A stretch of 64,000 nt of DNA from Fusibacter sp. 3D3 (GCF_001748365.1 NZ_BDHH01000003.1:166303-230302), one strand, 5' to 3'. Positions 9,144 to 18,465 are shown, counted from the stretch's first letter. Program-made: numbers and translations. The notes: a model not told the origin generated them from the sequence alone.

Positions 9144-10202
9144 ATGAATATAAAATTTATAGAATTATTGTCAAATGCATATGGTGCACCAGGCTTTGAA
9201 GATGATGTAAATGCAGTGATCCGAAATTATGTAGGAGATCGGTTTGATATTCAGGAAGATACCATGAGAAATCTGATTCTCCTGAGAAAAAATCATCATG
9301 GCGACAAGCCCATATTAATGCTAGACGGTCATTCCGATGAAGTGGCGTTCATCGTGCAATCCATTAGGCCCAATGGAACCCTTAAATTTATTTCAAATGG
9401 TTCATGGTCTGCTCAAAATGTCGCTGCACATAAAATGAGAATTAAAAATGCGGAAGGTCTCTATATTGAAGGGATAGTCGCATCGAAACCGCCTCATTTT
9501 AGCACGGGCGCAGAGGCGCTCATGCCTATCAGTGAAATGGTAATTGATGTAGGGGCCTCATCGTATGAGGAAGCTGTCAATGTCTATAAAATAGAGATTG
9601 GTGCACCAATCGTGCCAGATGTGACCTTTTCTTACAATGAAAAGACAGGAATTATGCTCGGAAAAGCATTTGATAATCGCTTGGGCTGTGGTTGCGTTGT
9701 GGAAGTGCTCAAGGCAATTGAGGGTCTTGATCTTGCCATAGATGTGGTCGGTGCGATTTCTGTTCAAGAGGAAATCGGTGGTAGAGGCGCCAAGGTCAAT
9801 GCGCAAATAATCGAACCTGATCTTGCGATTGTCTTTGAGGGGACGCCAGCAGATGATACGTTTAGAGATGCATTTGATGCACAAGGGGCACTTAAAAAGG
9901 GCACCCAAATCAGACATGTGGACAAGACCATGGTTTCGAATCCGAGATTTGTAAAATTGGCAAAAGAGATTGCTAAAGCAAGTGAGATACCCTTCCAAGA
10001 AGCGGTTAGAGAAGGTGGCGGCACAAACGGTGCTTTAATTCAGACACAAGTGCTCGATGTACCTTGTATTGTACTGGGGACACCTGTGAGATATGCCCAT
10101 ACACATTATGGCTTTTCAGCGATTACCGACTACAAAGCATCCATTGATTTAGCAGTGGAAATCATCAAGAAACTTTCAGAGGATGTTATAGCAGGTTTTT
10201 AA
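9144..10202 (+). CDS. M42 family aminopeptidase
   Basis: 352 residues. M42 metal-site motifs are present in order: MLDGHSDEVAF (H and the catalytic D), GKAFDNRLGCG (bridging D), VQEEIGGRGA (catalytic EE pair), VFEGTPADD (D/E ligand) and the late HTHYGFSAITDYKASIDL. These are cytoplasmic di-metal, usually dodecameric aminopeptidases that finish degradation of short peptides. The gene begins 15 bases after walJ with GGAGGTGTAGG, so it is probably cotranscribed. Confidence 0.88.
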   Translation: MNIKFIELLSNAYGAPGFEDDVNAVIRNYVGDRFDIQEDTMRNLILLRKNHHGDKPILMLDGHSDEVAFIVQSIRPNGTLKFISNGSWSAQNVAAHKMRIKNAEGLYIEGIVASKPPHFSTGAEALMPISEMVIDVGASSYEEAVNVYKIEIGAPIVPDVTFSYNEKTGIMLGKAFDNRLGCGCVVEVLKAIEGLDLAIDVVGAISVQEEIGGRGAKVNAQIIEPDLAIVFEGTPADDTFRDAFDAQGALKKGTQIRHVDKTMVSNPRFVKLAKEIAKASEIPFQEAVREGGGTNGALIQTQVLDVPCIVLGTPVRYAHTHYGFSAITDYKASIDLAVEIIKKLSEDVIAGF

Positions 10203-10226
10203 GTTTATTTTGATGGGGATAAAAAT

Positions 10227-11138
10227 ATGAGTTTCAAAGGTGTAACACTTCTTCAAATAGAATACTTTTTGGCAGTGGCAGAGTATTTAAACTTTACTGA
10301 AGCTGCAAAGCGCTTATATACTTCTCAACCTTCTTTGAGTAAACAAATTTCGCATATGGAAAAAAAGCTAGGCGTCAATTTATTTTATCGAACCAAACGC
10401 GATGTACGGTTAACGGCCGAAGGTATAATTTTATTCAATGAAATAAATGGCGTTATAGGGAAAATAGACCAAGCACTTCAAAAATGTGTTGACCCTATGT
10501 TGGAATCTGGTAGTATGCTTAGAATTGGATGTTATGATGTTATGGATACGGGTGTTTTTCTAAATCAAATCATCCATGACTTTAAGAAAATATATCCTTT
10601 GGTAGAAATTGTTATTGAGAGGCACGGGTTTAAAAAGTTGAGGCAAAAATTGGATTCCGGTGATTTGGATACGATTTTGACGCTTTCGTTTGAGATTGAT
10701 CAAAAACCAGGTATTATTTGGGATGAAATTTATAAGAGTAGTACTTGTATTTTAATGTCAATCCACCATCCATTGGCGAATAAAGAAGGCTTATCCTTAT
10801 CTGATTTTAAAGCGGAAACGTTTATAATGCTTGAGCGCGAGGAGTCGCCAAATGGTTATGATGATGTGATCGCTCTGTGTAAAAGTTATGGGTTTGTGCC
10901 CAGAAAGGTTAGACATATGCCTAATGTTGAATCTCAACTTTTGACAATAGAAGCTGGTGAAGGTATTGCGTTAACAGATGATCATATTCGGATTTTTAGA
11001 AAGGCCAATTTTAGAAGGTGTATTTTAAAAGACGATTTTCTCAGTGTGGTCATGGCATGGCGTGTTGAAAATAGGTCGCCAATTGTGGCTGTGTTCAACA
11101 ACTATGTTTTGAAACAGATGGGTAGTATAGAAACTTAA
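10227..11138 (+). CDS. LysR-family transcriptional regulator
   Basis: 303 residues. The N-terminal winged helix-turn-helix (residues 5-65) shows the family signature FLAVAEYLNFTEAAKRLYTSQPSLSKQISHMEKKLG. The rest is a substrate-binding-like effector domain (about 95-295). It precedes an Old Yellow Enzyme gene on the same strand and may regulate it. The effector is unknown. It lies 25 bases behind the M42 gene with a separate ribosome site (GATGGGGA). Confidence 0.88.
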   Translation: MSFKGVTLLQIEYFLAVAEYLNFTEAAKRLYTSQPSLSKQISHMEKKLGVNLFYRTKRDVRLTAEGIILFNEINGVIGKIDQALQKCVDPMLESGSMLRIGCYDVMDTGVFLNQIIHDFKKIYPLVEIVIERHGFKKLRQKLDSGDLDTILTLSFEIDQKPGIIWDEIYKSSTCILMSIHHPLANKEGLSLSDFKAETFIMLEREESPNGYDDVIALCKSYGFVPRKVRHMPNVESQLLTIEAGEGIALTDDHIRIFRKANFRRCILKDDFLSVVMAWRVENRSPIVAVFNNYVLKQMGSIET

Positions 11139-11176
11139 ACAAATCCTTAAAGTAATTTGAGGGTTGTTTTTTTTTG
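11136..11176 (+). terminator. Probable terminator after the LysR gene
   Basis: AACAAATCC pairs imperfectly with GGGTTGTT about 14 bases later, and the right arm runs into a long T tract (about 11167-11175). Confidence 0.55.
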
Positions 11177-11328
11177 CCTGAAATTTGAACGCAATTTAGG
11201 GTCACTCGAATTATGCCTTTTAGGAATGATTATGATGCCCTATAAGTATTTCTATTAAAACTGAAAAAGGGATAAACTGATCTTAGAATAGATAGATAAA
11301 AATTTATCAAATTTTGGGAGGTTTTATT

Positions 11329-13329
11329 ATGAACAAATATGCTCATGTATTTAGTCCCATTACGATCAAAGGCGTCACGTTTAAGAACAGAATTCAAACC
11401 GCGCCAATGGTGCCTTGTATGGCGACACCAGAAGGTTGGGTAACGGATGAACTCATTGAATTCTACAGGCCCTTTGCAAAAGGTGGCGCAGGTATTGTGA
11501 CGATAGGGGATTCGGCGATCAACTGGGAACATGCTATGGATCATGAAGGTCAACTTAACTTAGGTGATGATAATGTCAAAATGGGCCTTGATGATTTGGC
11601 AAATGAAATCCAAAGATATGGTGCGCTTGTTTCTGTGGAACTTAATCACGGTGGTCGTTTTGCAAATTCTATGAATTTGGCAACTAAAGGTTTAAAACCG
11701 GTAAGTTCTACACCTAAACCTGCTGAAATTGATGAGTTCTTCTCTAAACTTCAAGGAAGACAACCAGGTGAAGTGGAAGAAATGAGCATATCACTTATCA
11801 ATAAAACCATTCAGGATTATGCAGATGCAGCAGGCAGATGTAAAGACAGTGGTTTTAAGATGGCGATGATTCACGGTGCACATGGGATGCTGCCTTCACA
11901 GTTTCTCTCACCTTATGTGAATAAACGTGTGGATCGTTATGGTGGGAGCTTTGAAAATAGAGCACGTTTTTGCATCGAATTATTAGACGCCGTTAGGAAA
12001 AGAGTTGGAGAAAAATTCATTATTGAATATAGAATTAGTGCAGAAGAACTCGTTGAAGGCGGTATGGTTTTTGAAGATGTCGTTAAATTTGTGCACATGA
12101 TCAAAAATAAAATTGACATCTTACATGTATCTGTGGGACTACTTCCAAATCCGTTTACCATCCAATATATGATTCAACCGCTTTATGTGCCTTATATGTT
12201 AAATGTCCATTATGCAGAAAGAATGAAAGCAGAATTTGGCGAGGATCTTTACATTACAACAGTTGGTTCTGTCATGAATTTAGATAATGCTGAAGAGATT
12301 CTCGCAAGGGGCAAAGTGGACTTCGTGGCAATGGCGAGACCCTTTGTATCAGATCCTGAATTTATGAGAAAAGCTGCTCAAGGAAAATCAGAGGATATTA
12401 GACCTTGTGTGCGTTGTAACACGTGTTGTGGCAGATCGGCATTTTTTAAGAAAACAAGATGTACCGTAAATCCAGTGAATGGCAGAGAAAAATACTATCC
12501 AAATGGTAAAGTAGGCAAGGCAGATGAACTTAAAAAGGTCATGATCGTTGGTGGTGGTCCTGCTGGGATGCAAGCTGCGTTAACTGCACTTGAAAGAGGC
12601 CATGAAGTGCATCTCTTTGAAAAAAATGATAAATTGGGTGGGACTTTAAATCATGCAGCAGATATCGTTTTCAAAAAGGATCTCGAAAACTTTAGAGAAT
12701 GGTTGATCGCTCAAACACTTAAAAGCAATGCAAAGGTTGTTTTAAATAGAGAAGTGACACCAGAGGTCGTTAGAGAGCTCAAACCGGATGCTTTAATAAT
12801 CGCAGTCGGAGGCACTCCTATTATGCCAAATGTACCAGGTGCTGATTTACCACATGTTCACTGGGCTGGGGATATAGACTGCGGCAGAGCAGAGGTGGGT
12901 CAAAAAGTCATCATTATAGGTGGCGGCCTTACAGGTGCTGAGTCAGCAGTTGCACTTGCTATGGAAGGTAAAGAGGTTACTTTAGTTGAGATGCAGGGCA
13001 CAGAAGCCCTTTTAAATGGCGCAGCACTGATTAATAAATTTTCACTTCAGTCTTTAATGGCAAAGCATAAAGTTAGAGTAGTTACAAATACAAAATTAGA
13101 ATCCATTACAGATAAAGGGATTAGAACAATCAACAGTAGATTTGAGTGGCAAAATTATGAGGCAGATACGGTGGCGTTTGCTGTAGGTATGAGACCACTT
13201 AAAAATACAGTTGCAGAATTGAGCACTGAACTCCCTCAAACAGAAGTCTATGTTATTGGTGACTGTGATGAAATTGGGAATGTTTTTACCGCTATTCATG
13301 CAGGTTTTAATACGGCATCAGAATTATAA
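11329..13329 (+). CDS. Old Yellow Enzyme / 2,4-dienoyl-CoA (enoate) reductase-type Fe-S flavoprotein
   Basis: 666 residues from the ATG at 11329; a TTG 15 bases earlier lies in front of the GGGAGG ribosome site and is rejected as start. The N-terminal FMN TIM barrel (1-345) carries HGAHGMLPSQFLSPYVNKR. An Fe-S cluster motif follows with C360, C363, C367 and C378. The C-terminal NAD(P)H/FAD module has two nucleotide-binding turns (IVGGGPAGMQAA and IIGGGLTGAESA). This is the architecture of enoate reductase, 2,4-dienoyl-CoA reductase and BaiCD/FldZ-type enzymes, which reduce activated C=C bonds. The substrate cannot be told. The protein stops soon after the final GDC motif, slightly shorter than some relatives. 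It is followed at 27 bases by a small membrane protein. Confidence 0.88.
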   Translation: MNKYAHVFSPITIKGVTFKNRIQTAPMVPCMATPEGWVTDELIEFYRPFAKGGAGIVTIGDSAINWEHAMDHEGQLNLGDDNVKMGLDDLANEIQRYGALVSVELNHGGRFANSMNLATKGLKPVSSTPKPAEIDEFFSKLQGRQPGEVEEMSISLINKTIQDYADAAGRCKDSGFKMAMIHGAHGMLPSQFLSPYVNKRVDRYGGSFENRARFCIELLDAVRKRVGEKFIIEYRISAEELVEGGMVFEDVVKFVHMIKNKIDILHVSVGLLPNPFTIQYMIQPLYVPYMLNVHYAERMKAEFGEDLYITTVGSVMNLDNAEEILARGKVDFVAMARPFVSDPEFMRKAAQGKSEDIRPCVRCNTCCGRSAFFKKTRCTVNPVNGREKYYPNGKVGKADELKKVMIVGGGPAGMQAALTALERGHEVHLFEKNDKLGGTLNHAADIVFKKDLENFREWLIAQTLKSNAKVVLNREVTPEVVRELKPDALIIAVGGTPIMPNVPGADLPHVHWAGDIDCGRAEVGQKVIIIGGGLTGAESAVALAMEGKEVTLVEMQGTEALLNGAALINKFSLQSLMAKHKVRVVTNTKLESITDKGIRTINSRFEWQNYEADTVAFAVGMRPLKNTVAELSTELPQTEVYVIGDCDEIGNVFTAIHAGFNTASEL

Positions 13330-13356
13330 TGAAATTAAAAACGAGGGAAAATTCAT

Positions 13357-14025
13357 ATGAGAAAGATTAAAGGCGATTTGTTGTGGGCGCTTGCACTAAC
13401 CATTTGGATTGTGATGCTTGTGGTGCCCACATCCAGAACTTTATTTCTAGAAGTAACAAAGACACATCCTTATTTAGGTGGTTTTATCAAGTTCGCAATC
13501 TTAGCGTCCATGGGAGATTTGCTCGGTGTACGAATTCTTACAGGAGAGTGGAGAATACCGGTTGGGTTTTTATTAAAGGCAGTGGTATGGGGCATTATAG
13601 GCATGATGATAGCGCTTGTATTCACAATTTTTACAGGTGGTGCAGAAGTTGCTCAAAATGTGGGTAAACTACCTTTTGCGGGGGTTAAAATCGCACAAGC
13701 ATTCTTTGGGAGTGCAGTCATGAATCTCACATTTGGACCGATGATGTATATTTATCATAAATTTGGTGATTTGTGTGTGGATCATTTCATGAAACATCGA
13801 AATTTGAAATTCAACATAGATGAAATGATAGAGCAAATAGATTGGAAAGTCATCGTAAAATTCTCTTGGCTGACCACCTGTATATGGATTTGGATTCCAT
13901 GTCATACGATTGTATTTTTATTGCCTACAGAATTTCAGGTGTTAGTTTCTGCATTTCTGTCTATTCTTTTAGGTATTTTGATGGCAATATCTAAAAAAAA
14001 GCAAAATCAAGTAAGTGAAGTATAA
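13357..14025 (+). CDS. Small polytopic membrane protein, Mpv17/PMP22-like
   Basis: 222 residues with about four to five hydrophobic helices (about 9-27, 42-56, 67-92, 112-135, 165-211). The central NLTFGPMMYIYHKFGD and the later WIWIPCHTIVFLLPTEFQVLVSAFLS recall the Mpv17/PMP22 signatures (GP--H-WY, then W-PxQ--NF--VP--R). I match this by eye only. Mpv17 proteins are best known from eukaryotic organelles but have bacterial members. It is in the same transcript as the OYE-type reductase (27-base gap). Its function is unknown. Confidence 0.6.
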   Translation: MRKIKGDLLWALALTIWIVMLVVPTSRTLFLEVTKTHPYLGGFIKFAILASMGDLLGVRILTGEWRIPVGFLLKAVVWGIIGMMIALVFTIFTGGAEVAQNVGKLPFAGVKIAQAFFGSAVMNLTFGPMMYIYHKFGDLCVDHFMKHRNLKFNIDEMIEQIDWKVIVKFSWLTTCIWIWIPCHTIVFLLPTEFQVLVSAFLSILLGILMAISKKKQNQVSEV

Positions 14026-14045
14026 TAGAGTAAAATTTAATAGAT

Positions 14046-14084
14046 ACCCTATAGAACGCAGTTTGTTTTATAGGGTGTTTTTTT
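14046..14084 (+). terminator. Terminator after the OYE/membrane protein unit
   Basis: ACCCTATA (14046-14053) pairs with TATAGGGT (14069-14076), followed by GTTTTTTT. Confidence 0.85.
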
Positions 14085-14142
14085 ATGAAGGGGACACTTA
14101 TACGAAATTTAATAGAATTTTCATGATTAATACTCAAAAATC

Positions 14143-14151
14143 TGTTATAAT
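14143..14151 (+). promoter_or_regulatory. Extended -10 promoter element for the serine hydrolase gene
   Basis: TGtTATAAT at 14143-14151, an exact extended -10. No convincing -35. It lies 64 bases before the TTG start. Confidence 0.5.
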
Positions 14152-14214
14152 CACCATGACAGTTGATGTAAGAATAATGCCGTAATTGGCTTTTTATAGA
14201 TAAGGGGAACCGCT

Positions 14215-16056
14215 TTGAAAAAGTTTGTAATCGTAGGTCTTATTGGGATTATGGTGACAATTCAGCTGCTTTTGAGCTTTGCTGAAGGGGAAGAAAATAG
14301 CGTAGAAGCACTTGAAAATCTCATTCAAGTTGAAATGATACAGTATAACGTACCAGGTATAATGGTTAATATTGCTGTAGAGGGTGCCTCTCGATTTGAG
14401 ATCGCAAAGGGGATGTCTGATTTATCAAGTCAAGAGCAGATGGACCTGGAGCATACCGTGGTTCAGACGGGTTCTATCTCAAAGACCTTCACTGCTTATG
14501 CGCTGGTTGAAGCCATGAATTTAAAGGGCATAAAAGCAGACGATCTCATTGGTCCTTATCTATCTAAGGGGTATGTGGAAGCACATCCTAGTTTTGCAAA
14601 TCTCACTTTTAAAAATGTTTTGACACATACTACGGGGCTGGCAAGTGTGAAGGCGGGTACTGCGCTTAACAAGCGTCCAAGTCTTAATCCAGATGCCATT
14701 AAGGTGGTGGGGGCATTTAGTGATGAGGCAGATCGGTTTATGAAATTGTATAAATTTGATGCGGCGGTGGCACCTGATCTTTACTCGGTCTATTCGAATG
14801 TGAACTCAGTATTGGCAGGACTTCTTGTTGAATCTCTTACGGACATGTCCTATGAAGCTTATCTTTCAAGTGTTGTTTCACAGCAATTTGGCATGAGTAT
14901 TTCTGGTAAAATGTTAAATCAGGAAAAGATTGAGGATGTGCATCTGATATCGGGTTATAATGTCTTCGGCGGCGTTAAAACCAAAACAAGAGGGTATCAA
15001 GCGCGGCTTCTGCCATCAGATGATTTTCTGACCACAATGTCCGAAATGGGACAATTTTTAAACGTACTCACAGCAGGGAAAAATTCAGTGATTATGGACC
15101 AATTTCTATCGAGACAAGTTCGAAACGATGAATTGAGTTCGGGAAGAAGTTATGGATTTAGTATCATGAACATAGAAGGACATGAGGTTTATTTTCAAGA
15201 TGGTGGAACGCCAGGCATTAATGCGCGCCTTTTGGTGATTCCCAAAGAAAAATTTGCCATGTTTATGGTCTATAATTCGGATAGTACTGAGCTGAGGTCC
15301 ACGCTCACATCAAAACTCATAAAAGCCTATTTAGGGACTCGGAATATAGAAACCAAAGTGGGCTATTTAGAACCAGCCCTTAACAAATATATTGGCGCTT
15401 TCACGCCAGTTAATGCGTCTAACGAAACAGCTGAAAAATTAACTCAAATTATTCATCAAATTCGTGTTATAAACAAGCAAGATGGCTTTTATATTGACAA
15501 GTCAAAATATATACCCTATGCACCAAATAGCTTCTATTGTGAGGAAACACAAACCTATGCGACCTTTAAACTCGATGACCTTGGACGCTTAAAATATCTT
15601 ATTATTGATAACATCATCTATAAGAGAACCCCTTTTTATCAGAGTTTAATAGTGGAGATCGTATTGCTCATCGTTACGACGCTTTTTAATATACTCAGTC
15701 TTTTGGTACTCATGTCAAAATGGCAAACTATGAAGATCAATAGAATTCATGATACCCCTAGAACTGTTATTCTGATATCCACTCTTGTCACGTCCATTTT
15801 AATAGGTCTAATTCTCTATGCAGGTGTGAATTACAATTCGTGGGATGTTATATTTAATACGATGACAGTGATCAATTGGATTAGAATCTTTAGCGTGGTG
15901 GGGATAGTGTTGATAATTCCAAATTGGATTATGATTCAAAGAGGAAGCACCGATTTTAGATGGACTGGATTGATGATTTTTATCTTTAGAGTACAGGGTA
16001 TACTCAACATATTGTTGTTGATTTGGCTTTGGAGATACAACTTGTTGAAATTCTAG
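14215..16056 (+). CDS. Beta-lactamase-fold serine hydrolase with C-terminal membrane helices
   Basis: 613 residues from a TTG start behind AAGGGGAA. A signal peptide or anchor (about 1-22) precedes a class C beta-lactamase/DD-peptidase-like domain (about 28-380). The catalytic SxxK is in TGSISKTFTAY, a YSN motif is in YSVYSNVNS, and a KTG-like position is filled by FQDGGTPG. Three to four hydrophobic helices follow (about 478-500, 516-535, 548-575, 585-608). Proteins of this build (PbpE/FmtA-like) act outside the membrane on wall precursors, D-amino esters or peptides. The substrate is not deducible. The next genes include another hydrolase, but a 110-base gap with DnaA boxes separates them. 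Confidence 0.82.
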   Translation: MKKFVIVGLIGIMVTIQLLLSFAEGEENSVEALENLIQVEMIQYNVPGIMVNIAVEGASRFEIAKGMSDLSSQEQMDLEHTVVQTGSISKTFTAYALVEAMNLKGIKADDLIGPYLSKGYVEAHPSFANLTFKNVLTHTTGLASVKAGTALNKRPSLNPDAIKVVGAFSDEADRFMKLYKFDAAVAPDLYSVYSNVNSVLAGLLVESLTDMSYEAYLSSVVSQQFGMSISGKMLNQEKIEDVHLISGYNVFGGVKTKTRGYQARLLPSDDFLTTMSEMGQFLNVLTAGKNSVIMDQFLSRQVRNDELSSGRSYGFSIMNIEGHEVYFQDGGTPGINARLLVIPKEKFAMFMVYNSDSTELRSTLTSKLIKAYLGTRNIETKVGYLEPALNKYIGAFTPVNASNETAEKLTQIIHQIRVINKQDGFYIDKSKYIPYAPNSFYCEETQTYATFKLDDLGRLKYLIIDNIIYKRTPFYQSLIVEIVLLIVTTLFNILSLLVLMSKWQTMKINRIHDTPRTVILISTLVTSILIGLILYAGVNYNSWDVIFNTMTVINWIRIFSVVGIVLIIPNWIMIQRGSTDFRWTGLMIFIFRVQGILNILLLIWLWRYNLLKF

Positions 16057-16059
16057 TGC

Positions 16060-16127
16060 TGTTGATAACATGAATGCAAAGGCATGAAATTGTGGATAAC
16101 CTGTGGGTAAGTGCCCTTTTATCCACA
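16060..16127. promoter_or_regulatory. Cluster of DnaA-box sequences
   Basis: Two perfect DnaA boxes point in opposite directions: TGTGGATAA at 16091-16099 and TTATCCACA at 16119-16127. Between them is a one-mismatch box (TGTGGGTAA, 16102-16110), and another one-mismatch box lies before them (TGTTGATAA, 16060-16068). All fall in the 110-base gap between two genes. There is no A/T-rich unwinding region beside them. Confidence 0.6.
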
Positions 16128-16166
16128 AAAGAGTCTGATTAGTTGTGAAAAAGAGGAGGATTTTGT

Positions 16167-16907
16167 GTGAATAAAGTCTTGAAGAGATTGTTAATAATCG
16201 TGATTATAGGCCTGATGATCTTGGGATCGGGATTTTATATATGGACACTTATAGGCTACAGTCCTATGTCTTCGGCGCTGGATGATATGATCAGCAATAG
16301 CGAGGTAAAGGTGTTAAGTGGTAAAAATATTGTCTTTTTTCCAACGGGTGAAGTGAAACCAGTAGGGATAATCTTCTATCCGGGAGGCAAGGTAGCGCCA
16401 GAAGCGTATGCACCTATGCTCATGAAACTTGCAAAAAATGGCTACGAAGTGATTGAAGTAAAAATGCCGATGAATTTGGCTGTTTTTGATATGAATGCGG
16501 CAAGTAAAATATTAAAGGATAGAACCGATAAAGATTGGATCATAGCAGGTCATTCTTTAGGAGGTGCTATGGCAGCAAGTTATGTGAAGCATTATCCGAG
16601 TTCCCGTCTTAAAGGGTTATTGCTTTGGGCTTCTTATCCAAGTGGTGAGAAGTATTCTTTAAGGGATGCGCAAATACCTGTGGCTTCAATTTATGGTTCT
16701 AAAGACATGGGGATTGATAAACTGCTTGAAAATAAAGTTTTCCTACCTGAAAATACGAAATATTATGAGGTAGAAGGTGGTAACCATGCTCAATTTGGGG
16801 ACTACGGACCTCAAAAAGGAGATTCGATTCCAGATATTGATAGGGACACACAGCAAGAACTGATCCTCAAATCAAGTTTAGAATTCTTAAATCAAATCAC
16901 AGAATAA
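16167..16907 (+). CDS. Alpha/beta hydrolase
   Basis: 246 residues from a GTG start, GAGGAGGA 7 bases upstream. An N-terminal membrane helix (about 5-28) suggests an exported or anchored enzyme. The fold motifs are IIFYPGG (oxyanion region), the nucleophile elbow GHSLGG, an acidic residue region ASIYGSKD and the catalytic histidine in EGGNHAQFG. The family is the dienelactone-hydrolase-like Abhydrolase_5 group. The substrate is unknown. It ends before a large bidirectional terminator. Confidence 0.85.
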   Translation: MNKVLKRLLIIVIIGLMILGSGFYIWTLIGYSPMSSALDDMISNSEVKVLSGKNIVFFPTGEVKPVGIIFYPGGKVAPEAYAPMLMKLAKNGYEVIEVKMPMNLAVFDMNAASKILKDRTDKDWIIAGHSLGGAMAASYVKHYPSSRLKGLLLWASYPSGEKYSLRDAQIPVASIYGSKDMGIDKLLENKVFLPENTKYYEVEGGNHAQFGDYGPQKGDSIPDIDRDTQQELILKSSLEFLNQITE

Positions 16908-16919
16908 TGAAGCACATAT

Positions 16920-16990
16920 AAAACCCCCTCAAGGCCATTTTCAAAGCGCTCGGGTTGAGCATTTTAGAAAAGTGGAACTGAGGGGGTTTT
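16920..16990. terminator. Long bidirectional terminator between convergent genes
   Basis: A perfect 12-base inverted repeat AAAACCCCCTCA (16920-16931) / TGAGGGGGTTTT (16979-16990) ends in A/T runs on both strands. It serves the hydrolase gene and the leftward lysA. Inside, CCATTTTC/GAAAAGTGG and GCTC/GAGC also pair, so the whole 71 bases fold as one long hairpin. Confidence 0.85.
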
Positions 16991-17000
16991 GTATCTGAGC

Positions 17001-18311
17001 TTATATTTGATTTAAGTGCGGTGGAATAACATCATGTCTTACGAGATCTTCGTACGTTTCTCGCTCGACAATCTCGTATGCATTTGCGCCAGAAACTAAA
17101 ACAACCGCAGGCACCACATGCTTGTTATAGTGTGATGCCATGGAATAGTTATAGGCACCTGTGCTAAAAACAGCAACGACATCACCTGATGTTGCCTTTG
17201 GTAGAGGCAAGTGCTCCACGAGAAGATCGCCCGATTCGCAGCATTTTCCGCATAATGTCACTTCACCTGCTGCGGGGTCAAGTGGTTTGTTGGCAAGTAG
17301 TGCGGTATATTTTGCTTGATAGAGTGCGGGTCTTATGTTATCCGTCATGCCACCATCCACAGCGACATAAGTTTTAAGATCTTTAATGTCCTTAACAGAC
17401 CCCACCGTATAAAGTGTCGTTCCAGCTTCGCCAACGATGAAGCGACCCGGTTCGATGCAAATTTTTGGTCGAACCAGATGGTTTGCCATGCAGTATTGAT
17501 CAATTGTGTCTACGATGGCATCTGTGAAGTAACCAATGCTCTGTGGCGTGCAGGTATCTGTATATTTGATGCCAAAACCGCCACCTGTATTGAGTTCTGT
17601 GATGTCATAATTATAATCTGCTTTTACACGTTTGATGAGATCAAGTGCTATTTGAGTGGCAACGACGTGTGAAGTGTGATCAAAGATTTGTGAGCCCACG
17701 TGAAAATGAAACCCTAAGAAATTTAAAAAAGGTGCTTTAATAGCCGTTTCTATTGCGGGCATAATGACGAAATCATCAAGTGAGATGCCAAACTTAGAGT
17801 CTTTTTTACCTGTGGCGATATAGTCGTGTGTTGAACTGTTAACACCGGGTGTAATTCTAAAGAGTATGTTCATTTCGATTTGATGCGCTTTTGCAATTGA
17901 GGCTAGAACTTCAAGTTCGTGTGTATTGTCCACAACGATACGCCCAACCTTGTTGAGAACGGCCATTTCCAGTTCTTCTTTAGATTTATTGTTGCCGTGA
18001 AAGATAATGCGCTCCATGGGAAACTGAGCGTTAAGTGCAGTAAAGAGTTCTCCGCCAGAGACGACGTCCATATGGAAGCCTTCTTGCGCTACAATTTTAA
18101 CAAAAGCTGTGGTTAAAAAAGCTTTGCTCGCATAAGCGGCAATTGTATTTGGATGTTTTTCAAGAAATTGAGTTCTGATTTCTCGAAATTTTTCGCGGAT
18201 CGTGGTTTCTGAAAGGACATATAAAGGTGTTTTATAAGTTTGGGCAAGTGTTAGAGCATCGCACCCCTCAATGAATATTTTTTGATCTTTAATCGTAATG
18301 TGTTGATGCAT
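17001..18311 (-). CDS. lysA: Diaminopimelate decarboxylase
   Basis: 436 residues from the ATG at 18311, chosen because GGAGG lies 7 bases upstream. A longer frame to 18359 has no ribosome site. It is a PLP-dependent alanine-racemase-fold enzyme: K63 in AAYASKAF binds PLP, HFHVGSQ and the glycine loop NTGGGFG bind phosphate, EPGRFIV and CGKCCESGDLL (cysteine/glutamate of the active site) are present, and a Tyr lies in FSTGAYNYSMASHYN. It converts meso-diaminopimelate to lysine, the last step of lysine synthesis. It is monocistronic with its own promoter (18376-18403). Confidence 0.94.
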   Translation of the reverse strand: MHQHITIKDQKIFIEGCDALTLAQTYKTPLYVLSETTIREKFREIRTQFLEKHPNTIAAYASKAFLTTAFVKIVAQEGFHMDVVSGGELFTALNAQFPMERIIFHGNNKSKEELEMAVLNKVGRIVVDNTHELEVLASIAKAHQIEMNILFRITPGVNSSTHDYIATGKKDSKFGISLDDFVIMPAIETAIKAPFLNFLGFHFHVGSQIFDHTSHVVATQIALDLIKRVKADYNYDITELNTGGGFGIKYTDTCTPQSIGYFTDAIVDTIDQYCMANHLVRPKICIEPGRFIVGEAGTTLYTVGSVKDIKDLKTYVAVDGGMTDNIRPALYQAKYTALLANKPLDPAAGEVTLCGKCCESGDLLVEHLPLPKATSGDVVAVFSTGAYNYSMASHYNKHVVPAVVLVSGANAYEIVERETYEDLVRHDVIPPHLNQI

Positions 18312-18375
18312 AATTTCCTCCAAAGTTGAGACTTGTATAGGGTTTAATATTTGGTGCATATAAATTTTAGGTTTG

Positions 18376-18403
18376 CTTATACTAAATGCAAGTTAGATGC
18401 CAA
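18376..18403 (-). promoter_or_regulatory. lysA promoter
   Basis: On the minus strand, -35 TTGGCA (18403-18398) and -10 TATAAG (18381-18376) are separated by 16 bases, about 65 bases upstream of the lysA start. The short leader leaves no room for a lysine riboswitch. Confidence 0.55.
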
Positions 18404-18436
18404 AGTATAAAAATGAGATCATTTCATAGAAAAAGC

Positions 18437-18465
18437 TTGATTGAATTAACGGGATTCAATATAAT
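18437..18465 (+). promoter_or_regulatory. Promoter of the sigma-54 activator gene
   Basis: TTGATT (18437-18442), a 17-base spacer and TATAAT (18460-18465): a near-consensus sigma-A promoter 35 bases before the start codon. The regulator itself is thus read by the housekeeping polymerase. Confidence 0.7.

Noticed and set aside
9558-9998. 146-codon leftward open frame inside the M42 peptidase gene
   Set aside because: Antisense to a well-conserved enzyme, no ribosome site, no recognisable domain.
16060-16127. DnaA-box cluster as the chromosomal origin
   Set aside because: No dnaA or dnaN beside it and no A/T-rich unwinding element, and only four boxes.
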